Shown one piece after another: positions 1 through 7,915 of a stretch of DNA of 64,000 bases. The notes beneath the pieces are model-generated. The model was not told the origin of the DNA and did no database searches. It worked only from the letters and a program-made list of their open reading frames with translations. Both the position numbers and the translations under genes were made by a program. The DNA comes from Marinospirillum insulare DSM 21763 (lineage in GTDB: Bacteria; Pseudomonadota; Gammaproteobacteria; Pseudomonadales; Halomonadaceae). The stretch is from contig NZ_JMLW01000004.1 of NCBI RefSeq assembly GCF_000686905.1, positions 107,512 through 171,511 of the forward strand, given 5' to 3'. Position 1 is the stretch's first letter, and every line of letters starts with the position of its first letter.

Positions 1-446
1 CCATTTTGCCCTAAGCGAAAAATTAACCAACAGGTTAACCAACCGCCGACACAGGCAATTAACATTTGCCCTTGCCAAGTCCAAGCATCTGGCAAAAATG
101 CCGCTACAGGAAACACAATCCATAAGCCAACTGCCAAACTTGCACCGCTAGAAACCCCTAATAAACCTGGGTCTGCCAAGGGGTTGCGAAATAACCCTTG
201 CATGGCTGCACCTGCCAACGCCAAGCCGCTGCCAACCAACATAGCCAACAACAAGCGTGGCAAGCGAATGGCTGTCCAAATTTGCCAGTCATAACTTGTC
301 ATGCCGCCAGTAATAAACTGCCAAGGCCCTAAAGCTAAAGTGCCGGTTTGTGAAGCAATTAATAAGGCTAGCAATAAAGCGCTACCCAATAAAGTTAAAG
401 CCCGTGTCGCAGGTTTTAAACCTAATAACCAAGTCATGGTGTTCAT
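1..446 (-). CDS. hmuU: Heme ABC transporter permease HmuU, partial (window edge)
   Basis: Inner-membrane permease of a FecCD/BtuC-type importer that would move heme from the HmuT binding protein into the cytoplasm. About 148 codons of the N-terminal part are visible; the rest lies left of the window. Reading from the ATG at 446 I see a hydrophobic first helix and then the family signature, including RLPRLLLAMLVGSGLALAG and, after it, QGLFRNPLADPGLLGVSSG. The ATG overlaps the stop of hmuT (ATGA), so the two are translationally coupled. The ATPase HmuV presumably follows outside the window. Cobalamin or siderophore permeases share the fold; the heme call rests on the hmuS/hmuT neighbours. Confidence 0.88.
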   Translation of the reverse strand, partial: MNTMTWLLGLKPATRALTLLGSALLLALLIASQTGTLALGPWQFITGGMTSYDWQIWTAIRLPRLLLAMLVGSGLALAGAAMQGLFRNPLADPGLLGVSSGASLAVGLWIVFPVAAFLPDAWTWQGQMLIACVGGWLTCWLIFRLGQN

Positions 447-1333
447 TGCCTAGCCGCAGTATTAACTTTTTTAGCTGAAGAATGCAGTTCTAATAGCGCA
501 GCGTGTAATGCCAATACCGACTCTGCTGTTCTGGGGCCAAAGCCTAGAAAAGCTAAATCATCAACCACGACTAGCTGGTTATTCTTGGCGGCTGGGGTTT
601 GCTGTAAACCGGGTAGTTGCCACACTTTTTCTTTACCACCTAAAGCTGCTAAACCGGCTTGGGTTAAAATCAAAGTACTTGGTTGGGCGGCAATAATGCC
701 TTCGGTACTAATCGGGCGATAACCTTTAACGCCTTGAATGGCATTCTTTAAACCAGCCAACTGCATCAGTGAATCAGCACTCGAACCCTGCCCTGCGACC
801 ATCGGCGCACCCATACCCGCATGGCTTAAAATAAACACGCCTTTTAGCTGTTTAAAGGGCATTAGCTGGGTAAGTTGTTCACGTTGTTTGGCTAAAGCTG
901 CTAATAAAGGTTTGGCTTCTTTTTCTAAATTAAGTGCTTCAGCCACAGCGTTCACTTTTAAATCAACACCGTCTAAATCTTGCTGGTAAGGAATACGCGC
1001 TACTTTAATGCCTGCCGCTTCAAGCCTTTCTGCTAAAGGCGCAGGGCGTGCCGCATCGCTTAATAGCACTAGATCCGGTTTAAACGACAAAATCCCCTCT
1101 AAGGAAAGCTGGCGTAAATAACCCACATCTGGCAAGTCATTAGCGATTTCTGGAAACATGCTGGTGGTGTCTCTGGCAATCAGGCGATCACCCGCGCCCA
1201 AGGCATATACAATTTCTGTAACATCACCCCCTAAGCTAATGACACGCTGTTTAGAAGAACCAGCGTCAGCAAGGCTTGTTAAAGGCAATAGAAAGAGAAA
1301 CCCAGCCATTAGCTGGGTAAATAATTTATTCAT
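443..1333 (-). CDS. hmuT: Periplasmic hemin-binding protein HmuT
   Basis: Solute-binding protein of the heme importer (PF01497, the BtuF/FhuD/HmuT fold), 296 aa, which is normal for the family. The N-terminus is a cleavable signal peptide (basic start, hydrophobic stretch, cleavage likely after SLADA near residue 24). The mature start RVISLGGDVTEIVYALGAGD is the typical first strand-helix of HmuT proteins, and a later GYRPISTEG segment is also usual. It lies 16 bases after hmuS and overlaps hmuU by four bases, so hmuS-hmuT-hmuU read as one operon. Iron-dependent control is likely through the region upstream of hmuS. The family is certain; heme as ligand is inferred from context. Confidence 0.93.
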   Translation of the reverse strand: MNKLFTQLMAGFLFLLPLTSLADAGSSKQRVISLGGDVTEIVYALGAGDRLIARDTTSMFPEIANDLPDVGYLRQLSLEGILSFKPDLVLLSDAARPAPLAERLEAAGIKVARIPYQQDLDGVDLKVNAVAEALNLEKEAKPLLAALAKQREQLTQLMPFKQLKGVFILSHAGMGAPMVAGQGSSADSLMQLAGLKNAIQGVKGYRPISTEGIIAAQPSTLILTQAGLAALGGKEKVWQLPGLQQTPAAKNNQLVVVDDLAFLGFGPRTAESVLALHAALLELHSSAKKVNTAARQ

Positions 1334-1349
1334 AGCAAATCCCTCTGCT

Positions 1350-2432
1350 TTATTTCACGCTAGTATTTACACTAGGCAAATGGGTTAATAACTCTGTCCA
1401 AGCTGCTTGCTCAGGGCCATTCTCTTCACGTTTTGCATACATTTGCAGCAATAAAGTACCAAACTTATCAAATACTTCTAAACTAGTTACCCAGCCACTA
1501 GACTGCGGCTTACGCGTTACAAAAGCCCTAAAAAAACTGTCAGGATTGGCATGCAGAGTAAAATTTTCTTCAAAAATATTTAACCAGCCACGCATTGGTT
1601 TAATGCCTTGCGTTTTACCTGTATAAATTTGTACGCAGCCACGACTACCCACAAAAATCATGATTTCCATTTTTTGCTCAGCCGTTGCGTCCACCACCTG
1701 CTGAAAAGCATCCACAGAAACTTCACGACTTAAATCTTCTGGTACTGCTTGTACAGCAGAAAAGCGAGTAATACGGTGACGGCGTATCAAACTAAAAAAT
1801 TGATGCACATCTTTCATCTGCCGCCATTCCTCAGCCACTTGGTTAGGGCTAACAGGTGCAGGATGAGCTACAGGTTCTGCGGGCGTAAAACTAGGCAAAG
1901 CTGCAGTTTTATCAGTAATCGCTTGCTCATTCACCAACTGCTGCCAAGCGGCCAAATCGGTTTCTTCTAGAGAAAAGATTTTATGTACAGCACTACCATG
2001 CTTATCAAAGAACTGTAGACTTAAACGCTTACCTTTGGCAGTTTCTTCTTCAATTGCACAACCCCAATGCCAATGTCCCATAAACAAGCGCAGGTCTAAA
2101 CCGCCGATATCTAAGAATATACCCGCCGCATGTTGACCAGCCTCACCTAACTGAGGTTTAGGATAAATTCCCTTATATTCATTAACTACGCCCTGGTTAC
2201 GAGTTAGTGCTAATACTCGACCTAAACTTGGCAAAGCTTTTAAAACAGCCAGAATATCTTTTAAAGGCCAAACTTTTTCACGCCCAACACGGCAGGCCTG
2301 AAGCGCTCCCTCACTAGAATCTAATAAAGCAGCCCAATCCACCATAAAACCTGGTGCTTCAGATTCACGTAATTGTTGTAAGGAAGAAAAAAGAATGGCT
2401 TGCTCATCTTGAGCGTCCAGAGTCATATTCAT
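1350..2432 (-). CDS. hmuS: Hemin-degrading factor HmuS/HemS
   Basis: Cytoplasmic heme-handling protein of the HemS/ChuS/HmuS family, 360 aa, the usual size. It has the internal duplication of that family: an N-terminal half with LTRNQGVVNEYKGIYPKPQL and LFMGHWHWGCAIEE, and a C-terminal half with FVGSRGCVQIYTGKTQGIKP and the matching W-containing strand. Family members accept heme from the importer and store it or open the porphyrin ring to release iron. First gene of the minus-strand hmuSTU operon, divergent from the heme receptor gene with 265 bases between the two starts. Which activity it has (storage or degradation) cannot be read from the sequence. Confidence 0.93.
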   Translation of the reverse strand: MNMTLDAQDEQAILFSSLQQLRESEAPGFMVDWAALLDSSEGALQACRVGREKVWPLKDILAVLKALPSLGRVLALTRNQGVVNEYKGIYPKPQLGEAGQHAAGIFLDIGGLDLRLFMGHWHWGCAIEEETAKGKRLSLQFFDKHGSAVHKIFSLEETDLAAWQQLVNEQAITDKTAALPSFTPAEPVAHPAPVSPNQVAEEWRQMKDVHQFFSLIRRHRITRFSAVQAVPEDLSREVSVDAFQQVVDATAEQKMEIMIFVGSRGCVQIYTGKTQGIKPMRGWLNIFEENFTLHANPDSFFRAFVTRKPQSSGWVTSLEVFDKFGTLLLQMYAKREENGPEQAAWTELLTHLPSVNTSVK

Positions 2433-2552
2433 TGCATCTACTCCAAGGGTTGCAGAAAAACTGACGTGCTGGCTGCCTTGGAAAGTAGTAGTTATACCTG
2501 GGTGGCTTGCACACTATAATTCCAACAATGTTACTTAAACACTTTCGCAGAT

Positions 2553-2608
2553 GTCAATCATTATAATTAAGTGTTGACAATCATTTAACATCAATTATCA
2601 TTCACTAC
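2553..2608. promoter_or_regulatory. Probable Fur-box cluster in divergent hmuS / hmuR region
   Basis: The 265-base gap between the divergent heme operons is very AT-rich and holds several overlapping sites close to the Fur consensus, notably GTCAATCATTATAATTAAG (2552-2570), GACAATCATTTAAC (2576-2589) and TCAATTATCATTCAC (2591-2605). Clustering of degenerate Fur sites between two heme-uptake operons is expected for iron repression of both. No site is a perfect match, so the assignment is an inference. Confidence 0.55.
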
Positions 2609-2697
2609 GTCAGCCAGCCACGTCCCTTCTTATTTTCATTTCGTTAAGGAACTGCCAGCCAGCAATTTATTTATTTCTGTGCTTAGGGAGTTTTTTA

Positions 2698-4725
2698 ATG
2701 AGTCGCTGTAATTTTAGCTGCTTAGCTTTATTGGGTCTGACTTTAACGGCTACACATCTGCATGCAGATTCTCAAAACGAATCTACTGACCCTCTCATTA
2801 AAGTAACTCAGTTAGACAGCATCCTAGTGACTGGAACTCGCACTGAAAGAGCTTTAGCTGATGTTCCAGTACGTACTCAAGTTGTGACTGCTGCTGACAT
2901 TCAAAAAACTCACGCTAAAGATTTACAAGAGGCTTTACAGCATGTACCTGGCCTACAATTGCGCCCAATTCACGGTAAAACGGGTTCTGGTGTTTGGCTG
3001 CAAGGTATCGATGCAAACCGTGTACTTATTCTAGTTGACGGCAATCCTATTTCTGCCAGCACTGGCTCAGCGGTGGATACTAGCCAAATAGCAGTAACTG
3101 ATATTGAGCGCATTGAAATCATTAAAGGTGCTGCTTCAGCTATGTACGGCACTTCCGCAATGGGTGGCGTGGTTAACATTATTACCCATCAACACAAAAA
3201 ACCTGTTGCCGCATCCATAACTGCCAGCGGCGGTAGTTGGGGCGACCAAGACCTTAAAGATAACCCTTTAGCGCAACGGCATTTAAAAGGCCAAATAGCA
3301 TTAAACAATGAAGCCTGGAGCTTTAATTTAATGGCTGACGCTCGTGACCAAGACGGCTGGACAGCAACACCTAACAGCCTTAGCAACCAGGGCTACGTTG
3401 GTCACAAACTCAACCTTGCTAGCCAAATTCAATACCGCTTTACACCCAATTTAAAGCTCACTCTTTCACCACGCATTTATCAAGAAGACCTAACCAATGG
3501 ACAAAGTGAATTTGCACCAGGTATAGGCAATATAAAAGTAAACAAAAAAGAACAAACCACCACACTGCATTTAGGTGCAAAGCTGGAAATGGGCAGCAAA
3601 GATGCATTTAACTGGTCTATTAATGCATTAGCAGAAAATTTTGAAGGTGAAACCGCTCAAGATAAACCCGCAACTCAACTAGTTGACCAACAGCGTAATA
3701 CTGATATGAACCAACAGCTGTTGACCCTGCAATTTAACTACCCTACTGGTAACCACAAGCTATCTTTTGGTGGCCAAGTATCACAGGAAAGTATGGATGT
3801 AGTTCAGTACAAACGCACAAGCAACAGCACCGAGCGCCTAATTGAAGTTGATGATGCCACAGCTAAAACCCAAGAACTGTTTATGCAAGACAGCTGGTTT
3901 GTAGGTGAGCACCTAGAGCTGTTACCTGGCTTTCGTGTGCACAGGGATAAAGAAGCCGGTACACATTTATCCCCCATGATGAATGCCATGTTCTTTAATA
4001 CCCTAGCCAGTGGCGACCGTATTAACTTGCGTTTAGGCGTAGGCAATGGCTATCGGGTCCCCAATTTAAAAGAACGTTTTTTTGTATTCGACCATAGCCA
4101 GTTTGGCTATAAAGTGATGGGTAACCCAGGTTTAGATCCTGAAAGCTCTATAAGTTACCAAGCAGGTATTGAATGGTTAAAAGCATCCAATAATGCACGA
4201 ATAGAGTTAAGCGCCTTTCGTAATGACATTACTGACCTAATTGAATCTGACCAAGATTTTGCAGAATCAGCCGCACAAAATTTACAAATTTTTCGTTACC
4301 AAAATTTTGAAAAAGCTCGCACTCAAGGTGTTGAGTTAGTTGCATTCACACCGCTAGCTTACGGATTAAGCTTTAATTTAGGTTATACCTGGATGCAAGC
4401 CACCGACCGCATAACTGGTAACGACCTGCCCAGCCGCCCAGAACATTTAGTTAAATTAGGCTTAGATTGGCAAACACCACTGAAGGGATTACTGCTAACG
4501 GCAAAAGCCAAACATGAGTCCCAACAATTCACAGACAGTAACAACACCAATAAAACACCCGCCTTTACTGTTTTAGATTTAAAAGCCAACTACAGCTTTG
4601 CTTCTCACTGGCGAATTTTTAGTGGTGTAAACAACGCCACCAATATCCAAAAAGATTTCACTCAAGCAGATAACCGCCCCGAAGAAGGACGATTTATCTA
4701 CCTAGGCATGGGTTGGGAATACTAA
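2698..4725 (+). CDS. hmuR: TonB-dependent heme/hemoglobin receptor (HmuR-like)
   Basis: Outer-membrane active transporter, 675 aa. A signal peptide (cleavage near residue 24, HLHAD) is followed by a TonB-box-like segment DSILVTGTRTE, a plug domain (about 45-160, with VLILVDGNPISA and IERIEIIKGAASAMYGTSAM) and a 22-strand barrel ending in an aromatic residue (GMGWEY). The segment GYRVPNLKERFFVFDHS followed by a GNPGLDPESS motif corresponds to the FRAP/NPNL heme-receptor motifs. Divergent from hmuS and followed after 48 bases by a HmuY-like lipoprotein, which strengthens the heme call. Likely Fur-repressed. A different ligand is possible but less likely given the neighbours. Confidence 0.9.
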   Translation: MSRCNFSCLALLGLTLTATHLHADSQNESTDPLIKVTQLDSILVTGTRTERALADVPVRTQVVTAADIQKTHAKDLQEALQHVPGLQLRPIHGKTGSGVWLQGIDANRVLILVDGNPISASTGSAVDTSQIAVTDIERIEIIKGAASAMYGTSAMGGVVNIITHQHKKPVAASITASGGSWGDQDLKDNPLAQRHLKGQIALNNEAWSFNLMADARDQDGWTATPNSLSNQGYVGHKLNLASQIQYRFTPNLKLTLSPRIYQEDLTNGQSEFAPGIGNIKVNKKEQTTTLHLGAKLEMGSKDAFNWSINALAENFEGETAQDKPATQLVDQQRNTDMNQQLLTLQFNYPTGNHKLSFGGQVSQESMDVVQYKRTSNSTERLIEVDDATAKTQELFMQDSWFVGEHLELLPGFRVHRDKEAGTHLSPMMNAMFFNTLASGDRINLRLGVGNGYRVPNLKERFFVFDHSQFGYKVMGNPGLDPESSISYQAGIEWLKASNNARIELSAFRNDITDLIESDQDFAESAAQNLQIFRYQNFEKARTQGVELVAFTPLAYGLSFNLGYTWMQATDRITGNDLPSRPEHLVKLGLDWQTPLKGLLLTAKAKHESQQFTDSNNTNKTPAFTVLDLKANYSFASHWRIFSGVNNATNIQKDFTQADNRPEEGRFIYLGMGWEY

Positions 4726-4773
4726 AACCTAGCAACTGATGTACTCCACCTTAATCAATAAGAGGCAATAACT

Positions 4774-5922
4774 ATGCAACGTAAAACCCAAAGTTCATTA
4801 AAATTCAACAAAAAGCCCTTGGCTATTAGTCTAGCCCTATTGCTGCTTGCAGGTGGTCTGCAAGGTTGTAACAGCTCATCAGATGATGACAAGGATTCGT
4901 CTAATAATGGTTCAACACCGCCAGCCACTAGCTCAGCTAATTTAGCAACCCTAGATGCAACCAAAGCCAAAGCCCGTATTGATCTTGCTACAGGTAAGGT
5001 TGTTGCAGAAGAAGAGCCATGGCAGGTTGCTTATCAAAAATACATTGGTTTTAGTCTTAAAACAGGGGTCAAAGCTTGTTTAGCGCACGAAATAACCACG
5101 CTTTACGATGCAGACAGCAAACCAATTGAAGCAGAGTTTAATAAACTTAATAAAGATAATACATTAGCCAGTTTTAATGCGGTGGATATTAACAATACTG
5201 ATATTTGTACGCCGGTAGCAGACACAGTAAACCCTCAAATTTCAAGTGATGCTTGGTGGACTTATAACCCAGACCCAGCAGCAGCTGGCAAAGTTACGGT
5301 TCATACCGATACTAGCAATGGTTGGATTTTAAAATCGGCTGATGGCCAAGCTTATGCACGCATTAAATTTACTGAATTTGCGACTCGCCAATACACCATG
5401 AAAATGAATGTTGAACAATGGAGTGGCAGCAACTTTGAACCTGCTGTATCAACCCCCGATTTAGATTTTAGCAGCAGTGCTGTTTATTGGGATTTAGAAA
5501 CCAATAGCGTCTCCGCGACAGATAATGGTGATTGGGAACTGAAATTTTCTAAACAAGGCCGTGATATTTTAATTCAAGTCAACGGTGGTGCTTCAGGCAA
5601 AGGGCAAGCGGGCGTGGCTGGTAAAGACGGTGCATTGCAAGTGGCTTCTGTTGATGATGTAACTGACCCCACCAACACCGCACAGGTTTACAAATATTTT
5701 GCCGACAGTGCCGAAGGTGCATTTACTAAACCAGGTGACTTTGGCCCCTTAGAATACGGCGTAGGCGAAGGTAACCATGATATGTGGCCTACTTTTGCAA
5801 CTTATTTAATTGAAGATAACAGCAATTTTTATAAAATGCAGGTGATTAGTAATAAAGGTGAAAGTGGTTCAGACCCTTCAGCAACACTGGTTATTCGTTA
5901 CGATGAAGCCAAAGCCAAATAA
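4774..5922 (+). CDS. HmuY-like heme-binding lipoprotein
   Basis: Secreted lipoprotein of 382 aa. The N-terminus carries a lipobox (LQGC, Cys32), followed by an Asp/Ser/Asn-rich linker. The body has two features typical of the HmuY family: a W-D-L strand (VYWDLETNSV) and a later strand (GRDILIQVNGGASGKGQAG). HmuY-type proteins sit on the cell surface, capture heme and hand it to the HmuR receptor; here the gene directly follows the receptor gene. The start has a good SD (AAGAGGCAATAACT before the ATG). HmuY is best known from Bacteroidetes, so this is the proteobacterial branch of the family. The binding ligands (two His in Porphyromonas HmuY) cannot be assigned by eye. Confidence 0.72.
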   Translation: MQRKTQSSLKFNKKPLAISLALLLLAGGLQGCNSSSDDDKDSSNNGSTPPATSSANLATLDATKAKARIDLATGKVVAEEEPWQVAYQKYIGFSLKTGVKACLAHEITTLYDADSKPIEAEFNKLNKDNTLASFNAVDINNTDICTPVADTVNPQISSDAWWTYNPDPAAAGKVTVHTDTSNGWILKSADGQAYARIKFTEFATRQYTMKMNVEQWSGSNFEPAVSTPDLDFSSSAVYWDLETNSVSATDNGDWELKFSKQGRDILIQVNGGASGKGQAGVAGKDGALQVASVDDVTDPTNTAQVYKYFADSAEGAFTKPGDFGPLEYGVGEGNHDMWPTFATYLIEDNSNFYKMQVISNKGESGSDPSATLVIRYDEAKAK

Positions 5923-5962
5923 AGCTAGCCTAGTTTTACCAGCCAAAAGAACAGCTTAAACT

Positions 5963-6004
5963 AAAAGGGCAGAGTCAAAATAACTGACTCTGCGCTTTTA
6001 TTTA
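5963..6004. terminator. Bidirectional rho-independent terminator
   Basis: Perfect 9-bp stem GCAGAGTCA / TGACTCTGC (5969-5977 and 5985-5993), flanked by AAAAG on the left and CTTTTATTTT on the right, so it can act on both strands. It separates the converging HmuY-like gene and the glutaredoxin-like gene. Confidence 0.85.
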
Positions 6005-6023
6005 TAAAACCAATAAGCTGAGT

Positions 6024-6389
6024 TTAAGCAAAGCGCTTGTTTAAATACTCAATAATATCATTCGACTCATACATCCAACGCACCTTGCCTTCTTCTTCAA
6101 TACGCAAACAGGGTACTTTTACACGACCGCCCTGCTCTTGTAATTCTTGGCGAAACTGTGGATTATTTTTTGCATCACGCAGTGCGATATCAATATTCAA
6201 ACCATGCATTGCACGGCGCACTTTCACGCAAAAAGGACAGGCTTTAAACTGGTATAAAGCTAACACCTTAGCTGCTTCATCTACCGCTGCTTGCTCCTCT
6301 GTACTACGCTGCTTTTTTTTGGGGCGCGTTAACCAATCAACAAAAATAATTAACTGACCCAAACCATTACGCAAACCTTTAACAATCAT
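6024..6389 (-). CDS. Glutaredoxin / GST N-terminal domain protein
   Basis: Small thioredoxin-fold protein of 121 aa. After an amphipathic N-terminal stretch of about 40 residues (a hydrophobic helix near 10-20, then a basic PKKKQR segment) comes a glutaredoxin-type core: LYQFKACPFCVKVRRAM with the CPFC redox site at about 53-56, the cis-proline strand VKVPCLRI, and the YESNDIIEYL helix. The fold is typical of stand-alone GST-N/glutaredoxin proteins that reduce protein-glutathione or other disulfides. The N-terminal hydrophobic segment may tether it to the inner membrane. SD GAGGAAGG precedes the ATG. The substrate is unknown. Confidence 0.85.
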   Translation of the reverse strand: MIVKGLRNGLGQLIIFVDWLTRPKKKQRSTEEQAAVDEAAKVLALYQFKACPFCVKVRRAMHGLNIDIALRDAKNNPQFRQELQEQGGRVKVPCLRIEEEGKVRWMYESNDIIEYLNKRFA

Positions 6390-6431
6390 TGCCTTCCTCT
6401 TTAACTATTAACTAATCAACTAGTTTTTCAA

Positions 6432-6453
6432 CACTCTTACTCCATTAAGAGTG
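6432..6453. other. Intergenic hairpin upstream of glutaredoxin-like gene
   Basis: Perfect 8-bp inverted repeat CACTCTTA / TAAGAGTG with a 6-base loop in the 171-base gap between the peroxidase and the glutaredoxin-like genes. No U-tract follows on either strand, so it is at best a weak terminator for the upstream peroxidase gene or an mRNA-stabilising structure. Confidence 0.35.
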
Positions 6454-6560
6454 ACTCGCAAGCCAGTCTACTTTACTTTGTTTGGAATAACACAATTTAC
6501 CTTATGGCCAGACTTGGTAAGACAGCAAAGGCTCACTCTAGTTAGCACTAATACTTTCAG

Positions 6561-7739
6561 CTATCTAATTAGATGCTCATAACGCTGGTCTGTTAAAGCT
6601 TTTAGAAATTCGATTAAATCTTGTTTATCTTGCTTAGATAAGGCTGGCATCATTAACTCAGCAAAATGAATGTGTTCAGGAAAACTTGTTGTACCCCAAG
6701 GCTTATCTGTTTCAGGGTTAATTAAGTTCGATGAGTTGTTAGGGCGACTCCTAAAGTTATAAAACTCTAGCACTGTGTCTAATTCAGCAAATACGCCATT
6801 GTGCATATAAGGCCCAGTAACTGCCACATTGCGTAAGCTAGGCGTTTTAAATGCACCTTTATCTAAGCCAGCATCTTTAGCTGTTATCCCAGTTAAGTCT
6901 TGTACAAGCAAGTTGACTGGCGCACCCACATTTTTATACAGATAGTTGGTAAACATTTCTTCAGGTGCTGTTAGGTTTCTATCAAGTGTATGGCAGTTAA
7001 TGCAGCTAGATAGACTAGGAGTATAAAAAATGTCTTTGCCTCGCTCTTCAGCGGGTGTTAATTGATAGCTACCTGCTAACCAACGATCATATTTTGAATC
7101 AAAACTAGCAAAGCTTTCTTCACTCTGCCAACTAGCTAAACTGCTGGTTAAAGCGTTATAAGCTTGCTCAGTCGTAGCAAAAACTTCATCACCAAAAACC
7201 TGTTTAAAGCTTTGTGTATAAAAGCTTTTTTCTTGCAACCTAAGAATGACAGCTTCTTTACTTGGCATATTCATTTCAACAGGGTTGAGTAGTGGCTGCC
7301 CAGCTTGTGCTTGCAAACTAGCAGCTCGCCCATCATGAAAAAAACCACCCTCAACTTCAGCACCACTAGTTAAGTTAAAACTAGGTGTTAAGTAGGCATA
7401 AGTTAAGGCAGGCGCATTACGCTGCCCTAAACTTACACCGTCATCACCCAGTGAAACAGCACCTTTAGCTGAGTTGGGGCGCGTATCAATAAAAGCCTGC
7501 TTTGCATTGTGGCAACTAGCACAAGACTGGCTTCTATTCAGCGATAAATTAGGGTCATTAAATAAATAGAAGCCTAACGTTTGCTTACTACTAACTGCTT
7601 CACTAGGCAGTAAAAATGCATCATCTTGCGTTGAGCCTTTTTCTTTAGAGTGACTGCTAGGGTTGCTGTTAGAGTCACAACCTGCCAACAAGAAGCCAAA
7701 AAGTACCAAGCCTAGTGAAGCCTTCAGCTGTTTTGACAT
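6561..7739 (-). CDS. Lipoprotein di-heme cytochrome c peroxidase / MauG family
   Basis: Periplasmic di-heme protein of 392 aa. The signal peptide ends in a lipobox (LAGC, Cys21), so the protein should be anchored to a membrane. Two c-type heme sites are present, CASCH (73-77) and CINCH in the C-terminal domain, together with the family's NAPALTYAY and FKTPSLRNVAVTGPYMHNG segments (the latter with the His/Met region of the second heme). Relatives reduce hydrogen peroxide or oxidise proteins and metabolites (MauG-like). Divergent from the TonB receptor/ABC/NnrS cluster, with a possible Fur site between them, so it may belong functionally to that cluster. The exact substrate cannot be told. Confidence 0.88.
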   Translation of the reverse strand: MSKQLKASLGLVLFGFLLAGCDSNSNPSSHSKEKGSTQDDAFLLPSEAVSSKQTLGFYLFNDPNLSLNRSQSCASCHNAKQAFIDTRPNSAKGAVSLGDDGVSLGQRNAPALTYAYLTPSFNLTSGAEVEGGFFHDGRAASLQAQAGQPLLNPVEMNMPSKEAVILRLQEKSFYTQSFKQVFGDEVFATTEQAYNALTSSLASWQSEESFASFDSKYDRWLAGSYQLTPAEERGKDIFYTPSLSSCINCHTLDRNLTAPEEMFTNYLYKNVGAPVNLLVQDLTGITAKDAGLDKGAFKTPSLRNVAVTGPYMHNGVFAELDTVLEFYNFRSRPNNSSNLINPETDKPWGTTSFPEHIHFAELMMPALSKQDKQDLIEFLKALTDQRYEHLIR

Positions 7740-7815
7740 TGCTCATGCCTTTCCTATCAATTCATTAATATCAAAAAACCATAACGTATAAATCCTAGCC
7801 CACTCTAATCTATTT

Positions 7816-7832
7816 GATTATCGATATCATTA
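7816..7832. promoter_or_regulatory. Possible Fur box
   Basis: GATTATCGATATCATTA matches 12 of the first 17 positions of the classical Fur 19-mer and is nearly palindromic. It lies about 85 bases upstream of the TonB receptor start and about 80 bases upstream of the divergent peroxidase start. Iron control of one or both genes is inferred. Confidence 0.5.
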
Positions 7833-7915
7833 CTTATTGCGACCAAGTTTCATTTGCGTTAAATTAAAAACAATTGACCGCCCTTCTCATTTGCTGGTTT
7901 TTCTGGAGTTTTTTT

